A stretch of 64,000 nucleotides of DNA from NCBI GenBank assembly GCA_037349105.1, contig JAYJMM010000105.1, forward strand, positions 1,798,001-1,862,000, written 5' to 3'. Source of the stretch: Limnomonas spitsbergensis (lineage: Eukaryota > Chlorophyta > Chlorophyceae > Chlamydomonadales). The translations under genes and the position numbers were made by a program. The notes under the pieces were generated by a model. It saw nothing but the letters and a program-made list of their open reading frames with translations. It made no database searches and was not told the DNA's origin. Below, piece after piece: positions 50,410 to 62,900 of the stretch (positions within the stretch are counted from its first letter, which is position 1; each line of letters starts with the position of its first letter).

Positions 50410-52483
50410 ATGATGAACCTGGGCAACATGACGCAAACTCCGCTTGGTTGCAGCGCCAACGCCCTCCGCTCCCACCCACCTACAAATGGAATTGTCTTGA
50501 CGCTGTCTCACCGTACAGTACAACGTCCATGCACAAGAGATGTAGCCTCCCAATTGCGCCATCATTCAGCGTCACGACAACTTCTTCGGTGCTCCAGCAG
50601 CGGGAGCACCGCTGCTAGTTCTTCATCTGCGGTGCCTTTCCGGCCATCTGCGCCCACAACTGTATACATTCCAATAGCATCTGATCCTCCACCACCCGTT
50701 GCTGCTCCTGCTTCTACTGAAGAGGACGACGGTCCCGTGTTGAAGTGGTTTGAGAAGCCATGTCTTTGGACCACGGTACACTCTCTGGCAGAACTCGAGG
50801 CTGAGCTGAGCGGCGGAGGCGACCGGCACATCGCTGTGGACTTCTTTGCAGGGTAAGATGCCCGCTACTTGCCCTTGCTGGGCAAGTTGCCCTCGCGCTC
50901 GTCCACCTCCCTCTCACCCACCCCTTAGTCAGATGCTCGGTTGGCCGTTCTGACCGAGCCTTAGCTCGCGGGCAGAAATCTTGTCGACACAAACTCTGCT
51001 TCCTAGTCTGGTTCCCAGATATTAGCCCTGGCCTGACTCTGGTTCCACCTGTACCTCAAATGCGCCTGCATGACTGAGAATCCATGCTGTGAGCATGGTG
51101 GACAGAATGGTGTGGCGATCCCAAGCCGCCACCTGGGTACCGTACTGCCTGGAGCACACCAGCATGGCCATGTATGTGTGTGCTTGTCAGGAAACCTTCC
51201 GGATAGCTGAAATCAACCCGTATGCATAACTTACGGACATCAGGGGTGCATGTGGCGTAATACCGGTACTTCCTGGACTCCCTACTCCATGATGTCTAGT
51301 ATGTAAGCATGTTGATTGCAGGTACTGACGCGCCCCTGTTCATCCACAGGTGGTGCTCATCATGTAAGGGTGCCTTCCCCGCGCTTTGCAAGATCCCGAG
51401 GGACGAGGCGCTATCCTCCCGCTTCAAGTTCATCAAGGTGGGGCCATGATGGGGTCATAACTTGTAAGGGCTGCTGTACCCTACTGAGTGCCCTTAAAAG
51501 GTGGATTGCTGAGAGCGGGCGCATGAGATTCTCCACCAGCTATTGTGGACCGTATCCTGTTTTGTGGTGGGAGGCACGAGAGGTTCTGGTGACAGTGAGA
51601 CTCTCAAAACGAACAAAACGTGCATCCTGATAATCGGTATCTGAGGAACTTACTCTGCTCCCCTCGCTTGACGACCTAGCTAACCTTGTATCATGGGATT
51701 CATGGCTGATGGCTTTTGTAATGTTGCAGGCCAACATTGAGGATGAGGAGGTTTACAAGTTTGTGAAGAAGATGTCGGCTGGTGGCATTCCCTACATGGT
51801 AGGCTCCGGGCGCTTGCATAGCGAAGCTGAGTTGCATCAGGGGTCGCATCTTGGTGTGAAAGCAGGGATACTCAAATGATGACAGGGTTAAGCTTGGTCA
51901 CGTGTCTAATTTTTCAGGATATAAGAATCCTGGTTAATTTGTGAATTCATCCTAACGTCAGTCAGGATAAGGATAGGCGCAGTTAGCTCCATATCTGTTA
52001 ACATTGTTTGCATCACAGCAGATTTAAGCTAGCCGTTGCAGCGATCTGAAATAAGAAGATTTGAGGGTCCTTCTGCACTATGGTGCAGCTATTCCATGCT
52101 TAACAACTAAGGCTGACATGCTCTATTCAAACACCTTCAACCTCTTTCAAGTTAGATGCATTCCTGGCTAACCAAGGAATCAGCCAGTGCTAGTCCTTCT
52201 TCTGTTCCGGTCCTCTGGTGTAGGCCACTTGCTATATTAGCGCCTGGCTGGCATTCATTTAATTAAAAGCAGACCTCTCTTCCCTGCCCTTACCTTGCTC
52301 TCCTCGCCCCCCTTTGTTGCCCCTACTCAGGCTGTGTATAGCCCGGCGGGGCAGCTGGTGATGGGTATGACCGCAAGCTTCAAAAGGATTGCTCAGCTCA
52401 AGTCCAACCTTGCAGTTATTGCTGAGAACCCGGATGCGACACGCTTTGTTCTCAACCCACAAGGAGATGCGGAGCCCGCGTAA
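50410..52483 (+). CDS. Thioredoxin-like protein with WCSSC active site, probably plastid-targeted (ACHT-like)
   Basis: Disulfide oxidoreductase. Four exons in phase: 50410-50852, 51350-51437, 51730-51798, 52331-52483 (TAA); 250 residues. Residues 1-~95 are Ser/Pro/Thr/Arg-rich with few acidic residues, as in a chloroplast transit peptide. The thioredoxin fold follows: AVDFFAGWCSSCKGAFP places the redox motif WCSSC at residues 149-153, split across the first intron. IEDEEVYKFVKKMSAGGIPYM carries the cis-Pro (P198) facing the active site. The sequence before the fold (VLKWFEKPCLWTTVHS) resembles the WWEK-type lead of atypical Cys/His-rich thioredoxins (ACHT), which act in chloroplast redox signalling. 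WCSSC is not the standard WCGPC. Two adjacent ATGs (50410, 50413) could start. Targeting and the ACHT label are inferred. Confidence 0.88.
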
Positions 52484-52553
52484 AATAATCAGCCATGGCT
52501 GGATAGAAGAGGGAGAAGAGTGATCCCTCTACTAAGTGCAGGAAACTGTACCT

Positions 52554-52558
52554 TGTAA
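52554..52558 (+). promoter_or_regulatory. TGTAA poly(A) signal of the thioredoxin gene
   Basis: TGTAATAAA 71 nt after the stop, the best placed of the TGTAA motifs in the window. Confidence 0.65.
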
Positions 52559-54873
52559 TAAACTGTGGCTGTTGTTGAGCGGGGACATCCTTCTCCATGG
52601 GTTCCTTAACGTTACTCGACTTCCTGACTGATTGTGCATCAGGCAAGGACGAAGAACTGATGCCTGGTTTCGCGTCATGGAGTGGACTCATCTAGTATGC
52701 GGATAAGCAAGTCCCTCCCCTGCAAACATGGGAATGACATGGCTGCCCACTAGATATAAGGATGTGACATGTTTGCCTGTCACTTTATTTTGATCGTCAC
52801 TGGTCCACCGATTAAGATGAACTCAATCAATGTACGTGTGGGTTTTGCTGGAATGTCAAGATGATACTGCAGTCATGATCCTGCAACCCTTTTTTGGCTG
52901 TTTATGCCCACGTAATAGCATATATCCGGAATGAGCGTATTCATTTGGCTAGCGTTCCAGTGATTTGGTTATGCAAGCCTTTTGAGGTTTCATGGGGATG
53001 AAAGAGTGAGGAGTCGGGGACAATTAACAAGCCTATGAGAATGTTGATTCCTATGAATCATGATATGTAACGCAAGCTACCCTCATGTGATCTCGAGGAC
53101 TGAGGGCTTTAAAGGGCGTGCATCCTTTCCATGATGCTGCGGGAATGTTGTGTGGTTTGCAGATCATGGTCTAGTAGGATTCATGATGCGTAAGCCTAAA
53201 CATTATTGCGGCGAAAATTTTATGGTTTGCGCAACTTAATAGCTTAACCATGGTACGGTATTAAGCTATCAAGTGGTGGACATGGTGTACAATTCCACCA
53301 TGTCACATTACCTGCAGGCTGAACGCTTCAACCTTAGCTCTAAGCCCTGCTCAAATGGATAATGAAATTGCAGTATTTCTCGTGGAATTCCAGCATACCT
53401 CAACCCTAAACCCTAACCAAACAGGTACAAACACAAAAAGAAAAATAAGACGGTGATCGAAGAAACAGATACCCCCCTGGGAAAGTAACCAACACATAAC
53501 TATATAACCTGTAGCGCGGGAATGAACCCCGTAGTGCAAAAGAAAAGCCCAAATCACAAAACAAAACATGACGTAGGTGCTAACGAGTTTCATTGAGCAC
53601 AACCTACAAAGTATAAAAGAGGCCGAACGTTTAGCAACTCGTGAGATGGTTCTCCCCATTCAACATGCATTGAGAGACAAATGAACCTCTCTTCGTCCCC
53701 AAAGTAGGTGCTCAAACTCGGCATTTAGCTTGAGCCGCACTCCGTTCAAGTAAAGATTCATGGCCCCGACCTAATCGTTTTAGATTTGGGGAGGGACAAT
53801 TAAATTCAAAGTGTAAACCTGTGTTAGGCAAGTAAATCATGTGGGAGTCAGTAGCTTTCAAAACTCACCCTGTGTGGATAGTCATCATGTATGGATAGTC
53901 TGCATGGAGGATCCCAAACGCTGACGCATGGAGAGTATTGGAGACCCTGGGCCTGCTAAGGTTGTGTCAGCAACTCGCACCTGACACTCCAGTCTCATCA
54001 TCTTGAACAGATCCACACTTTCACAGTGTGGACATTTGATGCCGTGGTGTGAACCTGCACAGGTCTACAGCCATTTGGCAGATGGACGTGCATTGCGCCT
54101 GGCCCTGAGGCCGACATCGGTGGGCTGGTGGGATCCCTGTGCCAGTGCCACTCAGCTAGCACACTTAGGGGTAGGCAGGGCACCGACGTGAAAACAATGG
54201 AATGCTCGTTGAGGATCTCGGTCTTTACCAATGGGCGATCTTGCTTTGCGGACTTATGTTGGGGTCTGTTGCCTTGGTGTTCTGTCCCTGGCCTCCGCAG
54301 TGCTTCTGGTGAACTTGGGTCCGATACATTTTGGGGGGCACCCCACAAAAGTAGAAGTGAAGCACCAGGTCTGGTGGCATGAAGTTTGAGGTGTTGCCAT
54401 GACCAATAATCTTCCGCACAGGACTATCGACCCAACATAAGTATCATACCTAATTGACATGTGGCTTTGCCATTTTGAGCAGGGATGAAAGGGATGGTGA
54501 TTAATGACCTTGATCATCCGCATGGCTACTGCCCGTCCGATCGGAAAAGTTTGGGCGGGTTCTGGCATGGGTTGTTGTGCCCCATGTTGTTGCAAGTGTT
54601 CCAGGTCAGCCTTACTAGCCCATCAAACGTTGCACTTGCTCCCATCATCTATTAGTAAGACTTATAAAAAAATTGTGCAGTTAAGGCGGTCAGGTTCTTA
54701 GTGTTGAGTTGGAGCTTGATTCATGGAGGGATGTGGGAATTGGGTGGGCCTGTCTGCGAGTGAGCCCCGTGATGCGACTCCCTTCCAACCGGGCGCATGG
54801 AGTTTTTGTGTGACCTGAAACTGCCTGATCTCTGACTTACTTGCCTATCCTCGTCATAGTTTAGTACGGTACG
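52559..54873. other. Intergenic, no gene recognised
   Basis: Only ORFs without recognisable domain features are present. No repeat was found. Confidence 0.5.
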
Positions 54874-56775
54874 ATGGGCGCTACCTTGAGAATGCAGCGA
54901 CAGGCCGCAGTCGCTGCGGTCACAGACCATCAGGCGAGCTCCTCACGAGCCTACTCCAGCACTGATGCCGAACCAACTAGCTTCACAGACTCCATAGGCA
55001 ACGCCAAAGTGCAGAATCTAGCTGCCGAGGTCATTGAGCTGACCGTACTAGAGTCGAGCTGGTTGTCTGAAATCCTTCGGAGAGGCTCAACATTCAGAAG
55101 CCCGAGTTTGGGGCTATGCCCATGGGCATGCCCATGATGGCCGCGCCAGCAGCTGCTGCAGCATCAGCGACAGGCGAGGCCGCAGCAGCGCCGGAGGTAA
55201 AAAAGGAGCAGACCGAGTTTGGCATCAAGCTTGAGAGCTTCTCTCCGGAGGTCAAGATCAAGGTCATCAAGGAGGTTAGAGCCATCACCAGCCTGGGCCT
55301 CAAGGAAGCAAAGGAGCTGGTGAGCGCTCGCCATGTGCATGGCATTGCATGAGAGGTCTATGCAAGAGTAAGCCACATGGGGCCACCATGAGGGTGCACC
55401 TCGATCAGGTCGCTTGGCATGTGCCATGCCTGATCATGCTATACCATCGATAAGCAGGTTGCGCTTTATGCGGGTGCGTACATATGGCTGGTACTGATAC
55501 CTTACCTTCCAAGCCATCAGCATGTTGTCGGGCTGTCAAGCTTGCCAGGTTGTATGGCTGTGGCATGGCCATAAAATACCTGGCTTGCTGCAGATTTCTT
55601 TCATGGGATTCACTTACAGGCTTCAATTAGCTTGGTGTCTTGTCAGCTGCAATCCCCTCATTGTTTTGGTGAAACATCATGAACGCCAGTTGTCACGGGC
55701 CGCATCACCCATGTTCATACAATGGTAAGTAGGATAATCGTTAACAAAATATGATTCTTAGAGTTTCGTGTACTGGTTTTAATATGATTTATTCTCTTTA
55801 CAGCCTGGTCTCTTCGTTCAAATTAAGGCTCTCATCCGATAGATTGGAGAAATCAGGCATATGGTGACAATAGGCCCCTCATTCTTGTTTTGTCTGCCTG
55901 GCGCAATGCCAGTGGTACTCACACTAGGGACAAATGTGCATGGTAGCATGGATCATGATACGGTACCTGACGAAGCAGGTCCTGGGGTCACCAACTTGAG
56001 GGGCGAGTAGCTACGTAGTATGACTACCGGTGTTACACTGGCGGTGTATAAGTGTTTTTTAACCGTAATACAGGCTATATGAACCCCTCAAGTTCTTCAA
56101 CAGAGTGCACTCAAAGTGTTGCCCCGAGCTGCGTGTGTACCGGTAGAGGGTTCACAAGGCCACCAGGGATTGATTAAGGGCGATTCAGCTACCCGGCAGC
56201 TACAGCCCGGCCTTCCCCTGGGAGGGCTTGGTTCAGCGGGCCCTGCTCCTAGGGTCACCCGCCGTAGGCCGGTCAAGGTTTGGTCCCCATCAGCCCCGTG
56301 GTGGCCGCCCGGCAGCCCTTAAGTCGTAATCTCAGGCACTAGAATGAAGATTGATGGCCACGAACATCATTTTGGGGTAGCTGCAGCTGAAATATCTAAA
56401 TACTTAAACCGGTGCAATCATTAAACATTATATTTACCCAAACGCATGCAGCTCTGATGAATGGGTATCGCGTGGATGTGGCGGGCTTCAAAGGTAGTAG
56501 TAGTAAAGTAGTTATCTTGCTGCCCTGTTTGGGAGCTGCTGGTGTGCTTTGTGTTGAAGACAGCAGCTGCCACCTGCTCCATCAAAATTACTTTCCGGCC
56601 GTAATGGCAGGTTGAAATGGCACCAATAGTCATCAAGGCAAACGTGCCCAAGGCTGAGGCTAAGGCCATGAAGAAACAAATAGAAGCAGATGCGCAACAT
56701 GGGGGGTATTGCGCAGCCGTGGATGCACGGCGAGGCGGCCAACAGGACGATGATTGGCAGGGTGGTGGCAGTTGA
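54874..56775 (+). CDS. Ribosomal protein bL12, probably mitochondrial (frame break in exon 1)
   Basis: Stalk protein of the organellar large ribosomal subunit that recruits translation GTPases. Exon 1 54874-55319 (donor CTG|GTGAGC), exon 2 56611-56775 (acceptor AATGGCAG, TGA stop), about 200 residues. N-terminal dimerisation part: [21 protein letters not shown]. Then a Met/Ala/Pro-rich hinge ([18 protein letters not shown]). The C-terminal domain is typical of bL12: [31 protein letters not shown] and [19 protein letters not shown]. Exon 1 is not open throughout: the frame shifts by two bases near 55081-55086, where AGAG stands where AG would keep the frame. This is either a sequence error, a real frameshift or an unrecognised splice. 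The tail after QIEAD is ~25 residues longer than usual and ends GGGS. The mitochondrial rather than plastid assignment rests on the hinge style and is tentative. Confidence 0.88.
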
Positions 56776-56780
56776 GTGCT

Positions 56781-56785
56781 TGTAA
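56781..56785 (+). promoter_or_regulatory. TGTAA 6 nt after the bL12 stop
   Basis: TGCTTGTAAATTATT directly after the stop. If used, the 3' UTR would be only ~20-25 nt; a second TGTAA at about 57090 is an alternative. Confidence 0.4.
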
Positions 56786-57649
56786 ATTATTTTCCTCCCC
56801 TGCCCTTTGCGATGTGGCCTTTCACGGTGCTCAGCTCCTGTCCAGTTTTGGCAATCCTCTTTTCCTCTCCCCCTGTTGCTGTCGTTTGCCGTAGGCCCAG
56901 TTCTGAACCTATTGATTTGATCACTCCTTCCTTTGCTCCTCAAGAAAACCCTCGCTTCTTTGCCATTTCCTTTTCGAATGTTTCTGGCTCTTCTCTGATG
57001 TGCAGCTGGAGGCAAGGTCAATCTAGAGTGAGAGAGGAGCCAACAGGGGTAGGTATAATAAAACACATTTGTCAGACCTGCTGCCCATGGAATGTAAACT
57101 ATGACAGTTTTGTATGCGAGGAGGATAGCTGCACGATTTGAGACACTTTCAACAAGCCTAGTTTTCATCCCGAGAGGTGAAGGGATGCAAAACGGTGTGC
57201 GCAAACAGTCAGAGGCAGCGTGTAGCGGACTGTGAGCTTGGCTTGTTTTATTGAACATTTATTTGTTTGCATGCATGAGAGCAGTGTTCTATTTAGCGGA
57301 GCATTAGAGGCAAATAAGTGCCGCCAACCTTCCAGGCCGATATTAACCCGCTTGTGTCAGCCTCTAAATTTGGCTGTTTAATACTTTATTTAGTTTTGCC
57401 AACTTTTCTGCCAGCGTAAGGTTAAGCCTGCGAGGGAATACCCATGTTGGAAGAAGGCAGTGTGCTGTTTGGCTTTTGCTGCTAGCCATGTGGACTTGTT
57501 CCTTGAGACATACCGTATGGATACTTACCTTCATGGGCATCTACCGCCGTGCTACGTTTGTCTATGCTCATTTGATGAAGGAATAACTGGTACCCGTGTC
57601 CACCGGATGAATATCCTGTATTATGCAGTGCCGAATGTACGATATGCAG
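56786..57649. other. Intergenic, no gene recognised
   Basis: No domain-bearing ORF. It probably contains the bL12 3' end and unique sequence before the LINE. Confidence 0.4.
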
Positions 57650-58762
57650 TATGAAGGTTAGCGTCTGTCCATTCAGTGTGTGGCCAACTACAGTGATGTG
57701 GTGTGGGCCACCGATCACATCAGGCCGCGGCATTGCCTCAAGAGCAGGATGCAGTCCAGCTTCCTCCAGCATCTGCGCCAGGATGCAGGGCTACCTGCAT
57801 CCGCTGCTAGCTGGGGGGGCAATGAGGGAGCTGGAGAATCAGCCGTTACAGTGAAGTTGATGGCAGCATGTACTTCGCTTCTTCAACGCAGCGGTCGCAC
57901 CGGCAGCACAGCAAGACAGCCCACTCATGGCGGCAGCCATGGCGACCGACATGCAGCTCGCTGTCAGGCAGGGCACCGGAGGGCGCAATTGGTGCAGTGA
58001 TTTGCTAGGTGCCTTGCTGGAGGGAGCTGGGATCTGCCGTCCCCAAACTGCGTCAGACGGTGACTGACCTACAGCCGCCACCTGTCACAGAGGTGCTAGC
58101 GCTAGTTGATGCAGCATACGAGCGGGCGCAGCTAGATGCAGCTGGCACAGGGACCCCAAAGATCCTGCCACTGAACACAGGTCTGCGGCCGCCTACCGCA
58201 CCTGGTTTCAGTCTACGGCGGGCGCAGGCCAGGGGCCGCACCAGCCGAAGGGAGTGTGCTTGTGTGCGCACGAACTTAAGGCTGCGACTCGAGGGCGTCG
58301 TCACCACGGTTGACACTAGAGGACAGAGCAGCGGTCAGCAGCGTAACAGATGGTGCTGCCAGCGATGTTGGGCTAGGGGAGGTGGCGAGCATGTGGAGGA
58401 CGCGTTGCAAGCATGCTTTCAATGCCCCAGCGTGCAGGATCAACTTTGGGAGCGGGGATGGGCAGGTCCTCCGAACGGTGCTAGAGACTTCTTTCAGTTT
58501 TACCGGGGCAGGCTTGGGTGGGATGCCCTGGCTTTTGTGGAAGACGTGGTAGATATTGTTGTGGCGTAGACGTTTTAGAGGTTGGAACTTCCCTTGTCTT
58601 TCTTTTCTAGCCTTATGTCTGTCCCTTCACTTTATTTCCCACTTTTTCACCTTATTTTCCTGCCCCCTTGTGTTTGTTTCGTTCTTTCCTCCCAGCCCTT
58701 ATAGTAAGGCGCCCACGCGGCCGAGCATTTTTTAGCAGGGCCCAGAGGTGTAACGTCATTGA
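57650..58762 (+). mobile_element. LINE family A copy 3 (5'-truncated, 3' end intact)
   Basis: 57680-58000 is nearly identical to 28680-28950 (YGDVVW-type segment, then a basic region). 58009-58569 is open for 186 residues: TEVLALVDAAYERAQLD, TAPGFSLRR, the zinc-like CCQRCWARGGGEHVEDALQACFQC, FYRGRLGWDALAFVEDVVDIV. After TAG at about 58567 come a T/C-rich 3' UTR and the tail CACGCGGCCGAGC ... CAGAGGTGTAACGTCATTGAC at 58709-58762. This is the best copy for defining the family's C-terminus. Confidence 0.85.
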
Positions 58763-59119
58763 CTTCTTGGACTTGCCTGGACAGGCTTTCCCCTCGAGGG
58801 CGCTTCGTACAGTGCCTTACTTATCAATTTAGAGAGCGGGGATGGGCAGGCCCTTCGAACGGTGCTAGAGACCTTTTAGAGTTGTACCGGGGCAGGCTTG
58901 GCTGGGATTCCCTGGCCTTTGTGGCCGACGTGGTAGGTATCATTGAGGCGTAGACATTTTCAGACGTTGGATTTTCCTTGGTATTGTGTGTTTTCCAGCC
59001 TTTTGTTTTGTCCCTTCACTCTTCTGTGTTTCTTTCCATCTTTCCTCCAAACTCTTTAGTTAGGCGCCCACGCGGCCGAGCCTTATTTGAGCAGGGACCA
59101 GAGGTGTAACGTCATTGAC
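58763..59119 (+). mobile_element. LINE family A copy 4, 3' end only, abutting copy 3
   Basis: Restarts at TTAGAGAGCGGGGATGGGCA (58829), repeating the ERGWAGP ... FYRGRLGWD-like segment, the 3' UTR and the tail (59063-59119). It is head-to-tail with copy 3, joined in the tail of copy 3. Confidence 0.85.
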
Positions 59120-59181
59120 TCATCAATTTAAATCGTTACACACGTGAACAACCAAACCTGAATCAAACAACCTATCTACGG

Positions 59182-59186
59182 TTACA
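59182..59186 (-). promoter_or_regulatory. Candidate TGTAA poly(A) signal of the LON-domain gene
   Basis: TTACA on + (TGTAA on -), the first after the stop at 59995 going left. It gives a ~810-nt 3' UTR reaching the LINE copy; another TTACA lies at 59136. Confidence 0.3.
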
Positions 59187-59994
59187 CGTCATGTCTGGTT
59201 GATTTGTCGACCAGTCCCTTGGCAGCCACACTAGGGATGCTGAATTCAAAAATTAATCCTGGTGAACATCTGCGCCAGAAGCGACATCATAACAAGTGTA
59301 TACCAGACCAAATGATAATATCCGGCAACAAGCGCAATAATGCGAGCAGCGGATGTAGTCCTGCTCAACCGTCATGAAATGCCTCAACATAAACAGGCAT
59401 GATTGGCCTGTGACATGCAAACAACACGATTTCCGACTATCTTCTGGGACTCATACAAATACACCAGTTTGGGGACAACAGACTCGTAGCTGACATGGAG
59501 TTACCCTGTTCAAATGCGCTTCAGGGGATTCAAGCTGCGGACCGGCCTCCAACAACAGCCAGGCTGCGTTCCCCTGCCGGCCTGCCCCCATTCCTATATG
59601 CCTGAACGGGCAGCATGCCAGCATATCCCCAGTGGCCGGGCTACTCTGCCATACCATCAACGATAGATGCCTTCATCTGGCAGTGTTCAGCTACAAGTAC
59701 ATTCCCCATTTCTCAGTCCAAGTCTGCCGCTTCACACTACTCGGATAGCCATTTCTCAGATGCATTCGAATTGTAAGCCCCCCTGGGGGGTGGCCCCACA
59801 CCTCCCGGCCATCCCTCCTCCCCCAAAGGGTGCGTTCGTCATACTTTATTCATTCTATAGGCTCTCACGGCCCTCACAATTTGATGCAGAAGGCTGCATC
59901 ATCTCCCTCCAGCCGCGCCCATCAGATTTCAGATTGCGTCCACGGTTGCTTCCGTCCACCTATTTTCCGTCCCCAACCTAGCCTACATCATGGT
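59187..59994. other. Presumed 3' UTR and flank of the LON-domain gene
   Basis: No ORF or repeat of note. Confidence 0.4.
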
Positions 59995-62900
59995 TCATGA
60001 TGCTGCGTCCTCCTCTTTGTCAGATGTGCTTGGTTGGTCGCGCGTCTTGTCCGTGGCGGGGGGAGTCTCACCATCCTCTCCACCCTTGGCTACGTCCTCA
60101 CCTCTGGCAGAGGGCATGAACGCTGACTTGAGAGCTGCCGCTGCTGAATAGTAGCGCACCGTTTCTGAGAGCACATCCTGTTGTGTTGAGTCAACGGCGG
60201 GCGGCGGGCGAGGTGAAGCCATGGCACAGCAAGTCAAAGGGGTCACACATTTGAGTCCAGTAATTTTATTTAATATTAGACTAGTATTATTCAACCCCTG
60301 GTTAAACATGTTTCATATAATTTAATCTGTCTCATCAGTCCAGTCCAGTCAAGCCCAGTCCAGTATATTTCGGGCTACAGCGGAGGTAAGCCAACTCAAC
60401 CTCGCCCTGAGCCCAAACTGCCCACCTTCTCTTTTTGAAGCCGCTTCAGCGTGCTGTCCTCCTCCAGCAGCTGCAAACATCAAGGGTGCAGCTTTTGAGG
60501 CAGGATCACGGGGCATGACTTGACAGGTGGTTATTACAGATATTACAGCATCAAACCCTCATCAGTGTGGGAAATTGGGAAACGTACACCTTAGCCCCCT
60601 CCACTCTCAGCCCTGCTTCTTAGCTGTAACTGTGCAGTGGTTGAAAGCCATTGTCCAATACGCCTGACAGCCAGCCCACCAACATTTTGAACTTTGGGCT
60701 TGCATCGCCCCACCCTCTGTCTTCCCTCCTACTTCATGCAATAAGCAGCACCCTCCCCTCTCCTTCCCAGTCCCCTACCAGAGCCATCACATGGCCTTTA
60801 CACTGGGTGACCCTATACCCTACGCAATCGCCCTCCAACCCATAACCACAACCTCCCCCGCATTGCTCAACAGTCGAACTCACATTTTGCTGCAATACCT
60901 TAACATCGGAGAAGAAGGACGCAACCCAGTATGACAGATCCCTGGGCCCCAGGTCAGCCAGCTCCTCAGGCTCAATTTGCTCCTCGGTGGCTGCGCGGAA
61001 CAAGCAAGGGGCCAGGGGGCAACACGAGGTCTCAAAGCTCAACAAAGTCCCTTGTGGCAGTAGAAATTACAAGAACTAATGAGCAAGACATGCCACGGAG
61101 CTGTGGACAAGACCCATAACAGACATTTCGAGGGGCTCTCGAATTCCATACCACACCCTTCCAGGAGTAACAAGTCCACAACCTGCTCCCCGGGCTTTAC
61201 CCGGGGTTTCAGTCAAGGCTGAAAGCTGGGGTAAGTGGGTATGAACCAGCATTAGGGCCTTGAGCACAGGGCTAGCAAGTAGCAACCAGCTTAGTTATGG
61301 TCACATTCACCCCCCCCCCAGCCCACCACCGGCAGCATGTACATCAACAACAGATTGCCTCTTGCTGTGTCCTGCCTCACCAATAATGTTCTGCATCTTA
61401 ACGTTAAGCCTGATGGTGCTTCGGAGCAGGTCTGCAACCTCGCAAGCAAGTACCTTGGCCTGCAGCAGCAGCAGCAAGCACAAGTATAAGCAGCGTAGCA
61501 GGAGATGATATAAATATATAATGCCCTATCGGCAGGCATACCTCCTGCTGCCGATGAGCCTTGCTAGGTAAGGTTCTCCCCTGCCTTGAAGCTGACCTCT
61601 CTAGGCCTGTACTCCCCACGCCCACAGAGACCAAATGCCCACCTCGTCATCCTATAAAATACTTCCAGTCTCAATCCGAATCTCAAGCCCCAACTGCTCT
61701 CACTCCTGTCCTCCCTCAACCCACACCTCTCACACCTCCTCCTTCCCCCCCTCAATCCTCAGTCACAAACCCCTCCTCCTCCTCCTCCTCCTCCTCCTCC
61801 TCCATGCACCTCTTCTGTCTCCTCCTCCTCGGGCAGCACTTCCACTTCACACAGCATAATAGGCTTCTCTGCGACGATCTTGATTACTTTAAAGCGCTCC
61901 TTGCCCTTGTTGGTTATGAACAGACGGCCATCAGGGACATTTGCAAACTCCTGGATCACAACGAGCAGGAGAAAGGATGGGGAGGCAAGGGACGTTGTGA
62001 GGTAACAACACAAGTGTGATGCAAGACTACAACCAATACTCCTTGACCAGGAGTCTCACAGCTGTAAAAACATGCTAACTTCACTCTCCTGAATGAGGAT
62101 GATGCAGAAACGGGGCAGCAGTGGCAGCAACTGCGCCCGCGGGCCCTCACCAGAGCAGCATGGGTCAAAGACATTGCGCATCAACAAATGTTACATACAC
62201 CCCATACATTCGCATGTGTTTGTGCACTTTCTAGGCAACCTCCCCAAGCACAACCTAGCTTTAACACACATAGACACCGGCAGGGCACAAACACAAGCAG
62301 CGCTCGAATCAATGTATGATTCGTAACAGCCAAGGTTCAAACCCTACACCAAAACACACAGGCATCAGCGGATCGCACGCACACCACTTCCCCTGTAGAA
62401 GCAGTGCACCGCAGCAAAAATATCAGCCTGTCCACAAATCCACACATACATCGCCCGCATATGGATGCACCACATGGCCCATCATCCCGCTCCTGCCAGC
62501 CTCATCCAGCCCACCATCATCCCACGCCTGCGATCCTCATCCAGCCCACCATTACCCCCTGCCAGCCTCATCCAGCCCACCATTACCCACCCTGCCAGCC
62601 TCCTCCAGCCCACCATTACCCCCCTGCCAGCCTCATCAGCCCACCATGATCTCCAGGGTGCTCCCGATAGAAGCCATCTGACCCTGGTTGTCCACATAGC
62701 ACATGCCAAACCGCTTGGTGCCGCACCACGGCGACTCGGTCTGCACCAGGCCCTCCTCAATCCTGAGGGTAGCATGGAGGAGACGGGGACGGCAAGGTTA
62801 AGTTCGGCGTCAACCAGAAGTATGCCTAAGGCACGCGCAGCACGCATCAACCAATGGTCAGCTACCTGTACCTAGACTAGGTGCCCATGCAAATCATTAC

